Source: Anoplolepis gracilipes (lineage: Eukaryota; Arthropoda; Insecta; Hymenoptera; Formicidae). Taken from it: 64,000 bases of DNA. The position numbers and the translations under genes are program-made. Each line of letters begins with the position of its first letter. The stretch's first letter is position 1. This document shows positions 39,664 to 50,400 of this stretch, piece after piece. The stretch is taken from assembly GCF_047496725.1 (NCBI RefSeq), contig NC_132986.1, positions 7,617,531 through 7,681,530 of the forward strand, in the 5' to 3' direction. The notes beneath the pieces were generated by a model that was given only the letters and a program-made list of their open reading frames with translations, made no database searches and was not told where the DNA came from.

Positions 39664-41918
39664 ATGACATACTATCTTGTACAGAGGTGTATTAGTGTAA
39701 ATTATCTCTCCCATATGTTAACTCGTGTTCAACCAGTATTTTGTATCCAAAAATGTGGCTATGCTCACAATATAGACATAAATTTGAATGATGGACCAGT
39801 CAGTATTTTAAAGCAAAGAATAACAAGAGGTGAATTGATGAATGATGCGCATCAGATGAAAGTAACACAGATTCTGCAGAGAATTTACAACGAGGTACAC
39901 AATTATAAGCCACAACAATTAAATTTGTTGGAAAAATGGTTTGGTAGTAGGAAGAAAGATGTGCCGAAAGGTTTGTACATTCATGGAGCAGTAGGTGGAG
40001 GTAAAACAATGTTGATGGACCTATTTTACAATAGCTGCCAGGTATCTCTCGGGTTGCTGTTTCCACATGTATTGTGCATGAGAAGCTAGATAAAATATTT
40101 TATAATAATATATTTTTTTTCATATATGTAAATTTTCATATTTATAAAAAGACTAGAAGAAAATAATATAAAAGTTATACATAAGTAACAAATAGATATT
40201 AAAACAAAGTATTAGAAAAATTTTTTAAAGTTTAAAACTAAAATAAATTAAGAGAAAACAAAAAATTTATATATAATATAATAAATAATTAAATGTAGTT
40301 ATATAATATATACAACTAAATAATATATATAACTATATAATAATTAGAAATTAATCATGGCTTTCCATGTGCAGTATAAAACAAAAATTTAATATTTTAT
40401 AGTGTCAATATAATGTATCTTAAAATTTTTAAAAATTTTATTCTAGATTGAGAACAAGAAAAGAGTTCATTTTCACTCTTTCATGTTGGATGTGCATAAT
40501 AGAGTGCATAAAGTGAAAAAGATGATTGTACGAGATACCAGCAGTACCAAACTGCAACCTTTCGACCCAATACCTCCAGTTGCATCCAGTATTGCTGAAG
40601 AAACTTGGTTATTATGCTTCGATGAATTTCAGGTTGATATTTACATATCATTTTTAAAAAAGAACTGTAAAATCAATTAAAAATAATTGTATTGCAGGTG
40701 ACAGACATTGCAGACGCTATGATATTAAAACGTCTATTCACAGAACTTTTTGATAATGGCATTATAGTAGTCGCAACTAGTAACAGATCGCCCGATGATT
40801 TGTACAAGAACGGACTACAACGGGGAAACTTCGTGCCGTTTATAAAAGTGCTGAAGGATCATTGCTACGTTAGTAACTTGGATTCTGGAATAGATTATAG
40901 ATTGAGATCAGGACCTGGAAGCAAGAAAATATATTTCATGTATGTGAAAATCGATAAATTGTCATTATATAATAATCGTCTATATCGTCGCTGTTTAACC
41001 GCCGTGTAAATTAAAAGAAAAGACAAGGATGCGATAAAGGACGTGGACAAAGTTTTCAAATATTTATGCTCTAAGGAGAACGATATTGTACGACCACGAA
41101 CGATCTCCATAAGAGGACGCAACGTCACTTTCCGGAAAACCTGCGGACAGGTGCTAGATTCCACGTTCGAAGAATTGTGTGACAGGGTGAGATGGATGTC
41201 TTGCTCAAAAACTAATTATATGTTAGATGAAATGTATTATAGATGAAAATGATATGGTTATATTATCTCTGCACAGCCTCTTGGAGCAAGCGACTATTTG
41301 GAATTGAGTCAGGTGTTTCATACAATCATAATAAGAGATATACCTCAATTGAATCTACGACTTAAGTCTCAAGCCAGGCGATTTATCACTCTTATCGATA
41401 CACTGTATGATAATAAGGTAAAGGAGATTTCTATATATAAATTATAACTTCTTTCATATCTGATTTTAGTTTGAAAGTTTGAAACACATTTAACTTATCT
41501 AAATTATATTTTACCTATCTAAAGTTAGAAAAGATAAAGGACATATTAGTTGTTTTAATAATTTAATACAAAACTAATAGAAATTTATAATAACTTATAG
41601 GTACGAGTAGTTATGTCGGCAGCTGTACCACATACACAACTATTTTTACCAGAAAGTGAGTCCGAATATACTGACGAGAAAAGAATGCTGATGGATGACT
41701 TAAAGATTTCACATGGCTCAGTAAATATCCTGATTTAACAAAAAACATTAAATTTTTATCTGATTATTTGTTAATTATGTTAATTTTATATTCAGGAAGA
41801 TCACAAAGCGAATATCTTTACTGGTGAAGAAGAACTCTTTGCATTCGACCGTACTGTATCGCGTTTGGCTGAGATGCAGACTTCGCAGTATTGGGAACAA
41901 TGGGAACACCATAGATAA
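39664..41918 (+). CDS. AFG1L: AFG1-like mitochondrial ATPase (AFG1L/LACE1 family)
   Basis: P-loop AAA-type ATPase; the family acts in the mitochondrial inner membrane/matrix in turnover of respiratory-chain subunits. Exons 39664-40041, 40447-40632, 40698-40939, 41018-41186, 41277-41417, 41601-41720 and 41796-41918 join in phase to 452 aa (human about 481). The N terminus (residues 1-30) is basic and hydrophobic without acidic residues, as in a mitochondrial presequence. Walker A is GAVGGGKT at 108-115, preceded by PKGLYIH; Walker B is LLCFDEFQ at 181-188, followed by VTDIADAMILKRLF. The sensor-like segment VVATSNRSPDDLY and the family-typical C-terminal WEQWEHHR are present. The exon 4 acceptor (gtaaattaaaag) has a poor pyrimidine tract and is the least certain junction. 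It lies between RABL3 and DERA, all on the + strand. Confidence 0.92.
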
Positions 41919-42947
41919 TGATAATTTTAACTAGTGCAAGTAGATTTACATGGTTCTATGTGAATTCATTTATATTTATGGCACACATGTTGACAAAAAT
42001 TTTGATGAGATGATTTTACAAGCAAAATCACTTAACTTTGTCAAATGTGTGCAGATTGCTTAGTGTATCATGTCAGTATTTTATTTTATTTATATTATTT
42101 TTTTTTTGAAAAAAGTTTTCAAAATTTAACATTAAATATAATTAATTTAATGTTAGATTTTGAATAAGTAAAATTTATATGATTATTTATCAATATTAAA
42201 CCTTAATTTTAGCACTAAAATAAAAATGTTTGTATCTATGTACATATGTAAAGTCTCAATTACATGAAATTTTATAGTTGGCTTATGTGTTAGTTACTTC
42301 TATGTAGCACCAATAGCATGTATATCTCAAAGACAATTAATTTTATATAGCTTGAAAAAATTTTTTATCATAATGATATTTTATATTTAGACATTTGGTT
42401 AAATCAAAATTTAATTATATACGGATTCAACGTAACAAGAAAAGAAAAATAAATATTCTTTTTTATGTATATATTTTTTAGATAATTTTTTTCAAATATT
42501 TCCTGAGATAAGAATACAATTTTTAAAATAAATTTTCTTTAGTAACTGTAAGTCAAAATAATATAATTATTAAATTAAAAAATTAAATGTGTGTACTGTT
42601 TCGAAGCTTGTTTTCATCGTGTTTTGATCGTGTTATCTCTAACCTTTAAATAAAACGTGATAAGTCGCGTACACTTCATATTTGTACTGTGAATATATGA
42701 CTTCATATCTTATTCCTATAATTTTTATTTCATATAATTACATAATATATAACTATCTTATCATTCGGAAAATAAATTCTGGTAGAAGATAGATTTTTTT
42801 CACGTTGGTTTACAAATTTGTGTCAACGGTTTTGTGTTTAATTTGATAAAAACAAATAAATAGGATAAATAGAGGTGACAAATACAAAGTCACACTATTT
42901 GGGAGCTTACAGCTGTTTATACATTTATCTTAAATTTTTCTGAAATT
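41919..42947. other. Intergenic AT-rich interval between the AFG1-like gene and DERA
   Basis: No coding signal. Several AATAAA hexamers (near 42226, 42450 and 42648) could serve the ATPase transcript; none is decisive. The promoter of DERA must lie near its right end. Confidence 0.45.
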
Positions 42948-43073
42948 ATGGATAATTCATCTCCTAAAATCCCTGTAGCCGATTCAATTAAACGTAAGTA
43001 ATGTAATATGTAATTTTAACACATCATATTATCTTTCAATGCACAACTTTTTATGTATAAAAGTAGATATATA

Positions 43074-43111
<38 letters not shown>

Positions 43112-43118
43112 TTTTATA

Positions 43119-43164
<46 letters not shown>

Positions 43165-44567
43165 TAAATATATATAATTTATTATATAAAATTTAATATA
43201 TATATATATATAAAATTATTATAAAATTTTTATTTATATTATTATATAAAATTTAATATATATATTAAATTTTATATAATAAATTATATACATTTAATCT
43301 TATATTAAATTTACACTTGCACATTCTTTTAGCTTGGCTAAAATTCTTAGACGTGTACATTAATGAGCCATCAATAAACAAAAGTGTGCGACAAATACGT
43401 TACTTAGCTAGTATATTTCAAACTGAAAATAAGATAGCTTGGTTATTAAAAGTGATAAGTTTCATCGATTTGACCGCTTTGAGTGGTGATGATACAAGTA
43501 GCAATGTGGAATCTCTTTGTAACAAGGTACATTAGAAAGATGACATTATTTTTTAATATAAATAATTAATTAATTAATGATCAATATTATATACAGGCTG
43601 CAAAAATTGCAGAAAACATTCCATTTGAATGGAATAAACAGCTGCATCCAGCTGCTATTTGTGTTTATCCTTCCAGAGTAAAAGATGTAGTGACCAATTT
43701 AAAGAAACTAAAAAAAAAGGATATAATTAAAATCGCTAGCGGTAAGCAAACAAATTTTTCTTCTGATTGTAATGTGAATGTAATATTGACTAATTATGAT
43801 TTTTATATCAGTGGCTGGTGGGTTTCCTTCTGGACAATATCCTTTAGAAACTCGGCTGCAGGAAGTGCGCTGTGCTATAGACTATGGCGCACAGGAAATA
43901 GATATTGTGATCGATCGATCATTAGTTTTGAATCATGAATGGATAGAGCTATATAACGAACTGGTTGCTATTCGTAATGCTTGTAATGAGAAGAACAAAA
44001 AAGTATGTTTAAAAGTTATATTATCAACAGGAGAATTATTTAGCTTGAAAAATGTGTACAAAACGTCCATGATAGCTATGTTTGCTGGTGCGAATTTTAT
44101 CAAGACATCCACTGGAAAAGAGGATGTTAATGCAACTTTGCCTGTTGGTATTGTCATGTGTAGAGCAATAAAGGAATATGAGAGACTGACCTCTACAAAG
44201 GTAATGCAATTTGGTTCTCTTAGAAATCGTATTTCTACAGTACATATTTTGTTTACAGATTGGCATTAAACCTGCTGGAGGCATAAAAACTACACAAGAT
44301 GCTCTTGAATGGATGGTCTTGATCAAGGAAGAATTAGGATCAGATTGGTTGACAAATTGTCTTTTCAGGATTGGTGCATCTAGTTTGATGGATAATATCA
44401 TCAGTGACATTCATCAAACATTTGCATACTGTGTTGCAAACACAAAAAGTGATTTAAAAAGTGTAACTATAGAAAAAGTTGAAAAAATTGAAAAAAATGA
44501 TTTAAAAAGTGTAACTATAGAAAAAGTTGAAAAAATTGAAAAAAAAAAATCTAAAAAAGAGAGTTAA
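42948..44567 (+). CDS. DERA: Deoxyribose-phosphate aldolase
   Basis: Class I aldolase that cleaves 2-deoxyribose 5-phosphate to glyceraldehyde 3-phosphate and acetaldehyde in deoxynucleoside breakdown; cytosolic in animals. Exons 42948-42993, 43333-43526, 43597-43741, 43812-44200 and 44259-44567 join in phase to 360 aa (human 318). The Schiff-base lysine is K226 in ANFIKTSTGKEDVNATLP, and the second active-site lysine is K262 in GIKPAGGIKT. Their spacing equals that of human K218 and K254. VAGGFPSGQ (129-137) and CLKVILSTGEL are also family-typical. The enzyme core ends near residue 318. The extra length is a Lys/Glu-rich tail with an exact 16-residue tandem duplication (323-338 and 339-354). 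AATAAA follows at 44664. The intron between exons 1 and 2 holds a TA-rich palindrome. Confidence 0.93.
43080..43310. repeat. AT-rich nested palindromes with TA runs in DERA intron 1
   Basis: The word TTAAATTTTATATAATAA and its reverse complement alternate at about 43108, 43180, 43240 and 43265, separated by TA runs. The pattern could form large hairpins or a cruciform. Confidence 0.6.
44451..44546 (+). repeat. Exact 48-base tandem duplication in the DERA coding tail
   Basis: Copy 1 is 44451-44498 and copy 2 is 44499-44546. Both encode D-L-K-S-V-T-I-E-K-V-E-K-I-E-K; copy 1 ends in Asn and copy 2 in Lys. Copies are identical or nearly so at the base level, pointing to a recent duplication. Confidence 0.9.
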
Positions 44568-44663
44568 ATCAGGGTGGAACAAATGGATAAAATGTTTTTA
44601 TATTACCTTTGTAAACTTTTTGAAATGATTCTTGGAATATGTTAATTTGTATTAATTTGTATT

Positions 44664-44669
44664 AATAAA
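44664..44669 (+). terminator. Candidate polyadenylation signal of DERA
   Basis: AATAAA about 100 bases after the DERA stop codon. Confidence 0.55.
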
Positions 44670-45639
44670 TTTAAATTTTTAAGCTTTCATTTTAAATTAC
44701 TTTAAGAAAGATTTGACCTGATCCATACAACAATAGTGGTAGTAAAAGTAAAATCATAAATCATTCAATACCCTTTGACAATAATATGGCACAACTAATT
44801 GTTATTTTGCCTTTTCTATTTAATTATAATTTCCTTACTTAAATATTTTACAGTTAGTCCAATTTCTTAGTCCATGAATATATCTGAAAACATGAGACAA
44901 TTCATTTGTTTTAATTAATTTCAAAAATTTTACAAAATTTTAATTTAATTAGTATTGCATATGTTGAAAAATATCCCAACAAAAAAAAAACATAAAAAAT
45001 TTATGTAAAAAATTACAAAAAACTTTCACTGACATTAATATATTTTATTAGCTTTAACATATATTTACTATATATATAAATAATAAAAATAAGTTTCTTA
45101 TTAAAAAAAAAATTATATTTATGATTAGCATACATATAAAAAATAATTAAAACAGATTCTTTGAAATAGCAAGATAAAACGCTACATTAAATTGTTATCG
45201 CGGCGCCCATGTGTCTAAATATATCACTCAGCAAATTGTAGATTCTGCATAATCAACATATATTTGTTGCGGGCACGTAAATACAAACATGTATCTCAAA
45301 TGTCTCTTTAAAATTTTTAGAATTTTATTTAGTTATTTCTTTTTGTTTTAATAGTCAAAATAATTAATTTAAACAACATCGAGATATAAAAGTTGCAGAT
45401 TATAAAGCGCTTAGATTTTTAAAAAATCAAGAAAAATTTTAAAGACATCTTATTGTGAATAAAACAATCCTAATAATTTAATTCTGCAAAAAAATAAGAT
45501 AAAGATAATGATCCAATAATACTCTACTTATTCTAAAGTTTTATCTTAACATTTCCTAATTATATTTATCATTTAAAATCTCAATTATTGAAAAATCCAT
45601 AATCGAGAAGAATATTTGAAGAATTTACACAGTGTAGAG

Positions 45640-46210
45640 AACTTTTCTCTCTCCATGACTTTATTTATCGGTTTAGAATTGATTCAGCTTGCGATTTCGC
45701 CTCTACTGGGCGGAGGCGGGCATTCGCTACCGGAAATCGAGGCTCAAATCCAATATAGATCGATCAATAAATAGATCTCGAGCCGGCACGAGAATCGCGT
45801 CACAGAGTCGGCTGCTCTGTAGTATTTGCAGCTTACAAGCCTACCGCATCTTGCCTTCTGGCAAAGCTTATCGTGACACCGTTTCGACCGCATTACGCCG
45901 GGCAACGGCCGGGTCGGGCCCCCGTTGTGTCCGTTCTTCCGTCGTCAGGGCTTTATTTCGCTTTAGTCGTCGTTTGGCTCGCCGATTCCAGTAGCCGTTT
46001 TGCGAATTCCGGCCGCATCGTAGCAGCGGATGCAGTGAGTCCTCCGCATCCTCTCTGCGCCACGCGCAGCTGTTAATCAACCGCCACCCCCCCGACTCGC
46101 TTGGGAAATTTATACCCTCACTAAGCTTGGCTCGGCAAGTAATACACGATACTACCACCTCTCTCGTCCTATACTTGCGTACCACTTCCGGGTATATAAC
46201 GTAGATTCGC
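45640..46210 (+). promoter_or_regulatory. CpG-rich block upstream of the Zasp66-like gene
   Basis: An abrupt rise of CG dinucleotides in AT-rich surroundings, 1.3 kb upstream of the first coding exon of the PDZ gene. Promoter or 5' UTR identity is inferred from position and composition. Confidence 0.35.
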
Positions 46211-46394
46211 GGGCCTACGATGAGATGCTGTTGAGAATAAAACGAAAAGGAAGAAATTGCAGTCTATCCCCTACTTCCCCTACCACAATTTTGGATCTTA
46301 CACAGAAAAAAATTTCTCTTAATAAACTTACAAAAAATTATGATTTATTAAAAAATGACACTGTTAAATGTTATGAGTTAAATCTTTAATACCA

Positions 46395-46433
<39 letters not shown>

Positions 46434-46437
<4 letters not shown>

Positions 46438-46581
46438 GCGAATGCATATAATGCATTTGCATTTTTAAATTTCTTTCTTTTATAAAATAAATTAGCATCT
46501 CTTTAAGGTAAATCGAAATTACGTAAACAATTCTATCGAACATATTAAATATAAAACGCGGTTTCTTTATATCTATATATT

Positions 46582-46641
<60 letters not shown>

Positions 46642-46748
46642 CAAAGAAACTGCGTTTTATATTCGATAGAATCGTTTATGTAATTTCGATTTACCTTAAA
46701 GAGATGCTAATTTATTTTATAAAGAAAGAAATTTAAAAATGCAAATGC

Positions 46749-46802
<54 letters not shown>

Positions 46803-46811
46803 TTCGCAATT
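46434..46811. mobile_element. Foldback palindrome with TA core and TA flank
   Basis: The left arm (about 46434-46589) and right arm (about 46638-46811) are reverse complements: the left opens AATTGCGAATGCATATAATG and the right closes with its complement CATTCGCAATT. The arms share the block containing TAAGGTAAATCGAAATTAC. The right arm carries a TA expansion exactly where the left reads CATATAATG, plus a few substitutions and a 9-base gap. The core (about 46587-46637) and the left flank are TA runs. No coding capacity. Confidence 0.7.
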
Positions 46812-47463
46812 TGAGTTTTTACTTACTTCAATAGTATGTTGATGAAATTAATATAACGCTGATTTGATCATAATGTGTGATCTCATCATATACTTTGCAT
46901 GCTTAATAATTAAAGCTTGTTTATCGACTTGAGAATATATGATTGATTGCACTTATTTTTAGACATAGATTACCTTGGCATTTCGCATAATGAATGGTTG
47001 AGTTCTCTTTCTAAATGACGCATGTTTTTATCATTAGAAATGATATATTTGTTCCTTTCATAAACAACATTATTTGCATTTGTAAACAACATGAAAATAG
47101 CATTAAGAATTATAAAAAGCCCGTATCCGACATTCGTGTCGTATTACATTGCCAAAATCTTGTTCCGAATCAAGTTGCGCAATTATTTGCAACAAAGTTT
47201 GAAATATGTAAATAATGCATCCATTAAGAATATCTGTAATAAATAAAAAGAATAAAAAAATGAACAATGTGCGATAATAAAAAATTTAAAAATTTGTGAA
47301 AACAATGACAGATTTTAAAGAATGATTCATGGATTGATATAATCAGTCCCAATCACATATAGTTATAATAGTTCAAAAATATTTATTTAATCGTAAGAAG
47401 AGTTTTCTAGATTTTTCAAACAGGCTGTAAAATGTTATCAAGCATAACTTCACATAATTTCAG

Positions 47464-50400
47464 ATGTAGAACGTCATGGCAATCAACATAAAATTCACAA
47501 AATTTAACAACACAGCATGGGGCTTTCGACTAGCAGGTGGCAGCGATTTTCCGCAGCCACTTACTGTTATCAGAGTAAGTTTCTTAATCAGAAGAAGTCT
47601 CTTAGTTGTTAACGAGAATATCAAGATTTGGAAATTATGTGTGATTATAATATATATTACCCACCATTCTCTTGCAAATCAAAATAAATAGAATTAAAAG
47701 TGTAGTGTAATGATTTCTATTTAATTTATTTTTGTTTAAAATATCATTAATTTAAAAAAAATATTTCTCTCATTAAATCCAACAAATTAAGATAAAATAA
47801 AATTAAATCTGCGTGTGTGAAAAATCAAATGATGTATTGTTAAAATTTTCCAAAAAAATATGATATAAAAATGTGGAAATAATCTATAGATCACGGAGGG
47901 CAGTTTGGCCGAATGTATGGGTTTAAAAGTTGGCGATGTCGTAGTAAGATTAAATGATCAGCCGATTAGCAATTTAACTCACGGACAAGCACACGAGGCA
48001 ATCGTGCATGCTGGTAACAACTTTGTTCTAGCTGTACAAAGGTAAGTCTATCGTGAGGATCGTCAATTATGTACGAATCAAGTATTTAAAGTCGAAATAA
48101 GACACTGGTAATTCAAAAAGAAAAGTTACAAAAGTTGAGATAATATATTATGTTTTTAATTTCTTAAATTACACTATTAATTTTTTGAAATAAATCATAT
48201 TTTTTTGAACGATTAAATAAATAATATTAAGTATATCTTTATAATTTTTTTATAAGAAGCATTTTATATGTGTGTTTAAAATTATCAGACAAATTATTAG
48301 ATAAAAAATTATTATACAGCGGTTTTTTACATATTATTTTTTTAGGAATATAAGTTAATATATATAATTAGATGCACAGTATATAATTAATACCGAGAAA
48401 ATAGGAAATGAAAATAAATGACGCTCGGCCGTGCCGGTTGCACCGCAGCCAAAGTGAATAAACGAGTACGTAAATATGTGCATAACAGCTAAGCCGACCA
48501 CGTATCTTCGCATAAATTAAGCTCTTGTCCTATTTGGTCCCGGGAGAAATCGTTCTTCAATATTAGTTTTCCTGAATTTATTGACACTGATTGCGTTACG
48601 TGTCGCAATAAATAAAAAAATATTTTCTATATTAAATCTTAAGTACAATTTGTTGTATTAAAAATTGCGATTATCTATTAAATCTATTTTTTTCTGGTTG
48701 CTGCAAAATATTATATCTAGTGCGAAAGTTCTAATATTAAAATAAAAACAAATATGATAAAATGGAGAAAAAATAAAATATCTATAAATAATTATAAAAA
48801 TGTAAATATACAATTCAATTTTTGGCTAATAAAACTCAGATAGTATGCGAATAATTCATTATGCAAATAATAATTCTTTTCTATTTTATATTGAAAAGTA
48901 ACTACAACGTCACTATTTGTGTACTCATGTTCATTATAACTGAAGAAACTGATCGCGCAAGCAAAAAGTACGGAAGAACTTGCCGAGGTTGCACATTTTT
49001 TTCGATCATCTTACACTTTTATCAAGATCAAGTTTAATTTCGGATCGTAATGGTCGAAGGCTATAATCAAATTTAATGAGTCCTCAAGGATCTCGTGCGT
49101 CAGCTGGCCGCTGTGCGTCATTCATCGCCGGCATACTCTTCGATAATAATTTCGGCGACGGCAAGAATATCCCGGGGTGTGTATGAGCTATGTGGCAATA
49201 TATTGCGACACCTATAAATAGGTGACCCAGAATGAGAGATCTGTTTATCATTGGTCGATTTTATTGCTGGTCCCTGTCGCGCCCCGTTTCTTGCCGTTGT
49301 CGCATTCGTGGGATTCGCTGAGTAGAGAGTAGAGAGCGAGAGGGTAAATCTTACCACACACGCACGTCGGAATCCGCGCGTTCGGTGCATTCGGTGCATA
49401 TTCGCGTTCGCGAGCCGGTCGGCGCATCCACCGCGAGCGGGAGAAAGTCTATTTTCTTGGTTGCTGTGTTTGTTGCTTGCGCAGAGAGGAAGAGGCACGA
49501 AAGGCCGTCGAGGCGATATCGGAAGAGAACATCGTCCCATATAAGATCGCCGTGAGTATATATCCGTGAGATGAAAGGTAAATAACTTTGGTTACACTCT
49601 TAACTGGTGACGAGGTCTCTACGCGATCTCTTTCTCAACGTCCGTTTTCATCTTCTTTTTTTGAATCATTCGACTTTGTTTCGCGGATTTTCTGTTTTTC
49701 ACAAAGAGAGACTATTCTTCTATTCCCGATATATTTAAAAAATACAATATTAGAAGGAGAAAAAAGATGATTATTTATGTCACCAAATAAGGGTTGAATA
49801 AACATCTTATTTTCTTTTCTTATCGAGAGATAGAAAAATACTTGAAATATTTGATTAAAAATTCTCAATGTTTTATAAAAAAGTTTATATCGTATCAAGA
49901 TTAAAAGTATATTAATTTGGATGTAATGCTGTAACAAGAATATGAGATTTTTATAAGTGCTCTGTAAATCAAATAATTTCAAAGAATTAAGGATCTTTTT
50001 TACCGGAAATTAATATCTTGTTCTTCCATCGGGGAAAATCTTTGATCTTTACCTGACATTTAAAGAGATATGGTATACCAGAGAAAGTGGCGAGATGATG
50101 ACGTCGAGTTTGCTTATTAGCTTGCAGACTTACCGCCAGTCTTCCCAGAACAGATCTTAAAAGAGGAGACAGTGATCGAGCGGTACGAAGAAGAGAAGAC
50201 CGTTGTCGAATCATTGTCCGCTGAAGAAGAGGTGAAACGAGAAGAGGAAAAGCTCGCAGAGGAGAAACCAGTGGACGCCAACAGCGAGCTCGTGCCCAAC
50301 AAAAATCTCACGGATGACGAAATCGCGCAGCTGATCCTCGAGGAGGAGGAGCTCTTGTCTGACAAAGGATTACTGGGGTATATTTTCACGATTGTTGATC

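Larger units (their letters stand above)
44670..47463. other. Interval before the Zasp66-like gene; likely promoter and 5' noncoding sequence
   Basis: No coding exon is supportable. 44670-45640 is AT-rich. 45640-46210 is a sharply bounded CpG-rich block that could hold the promoter or first noncoding exon of the PDZ gene; the first coding exon at 47464 begins with an acceptor, so an upstream noncoding exon is required. 46434-46811 is a foldback element. An open frame in the CpG block has no recognisable motif. Confidence 0.45.

Noticed and set aside
45689..45994. 101-codon Arg/Ser-rich frame in the CpG block upstream of the Zasp66-like gene
   Set aside because: Composition follows the CpG-rich DNA and no motif is present; more likely promoter or 5' UTR.
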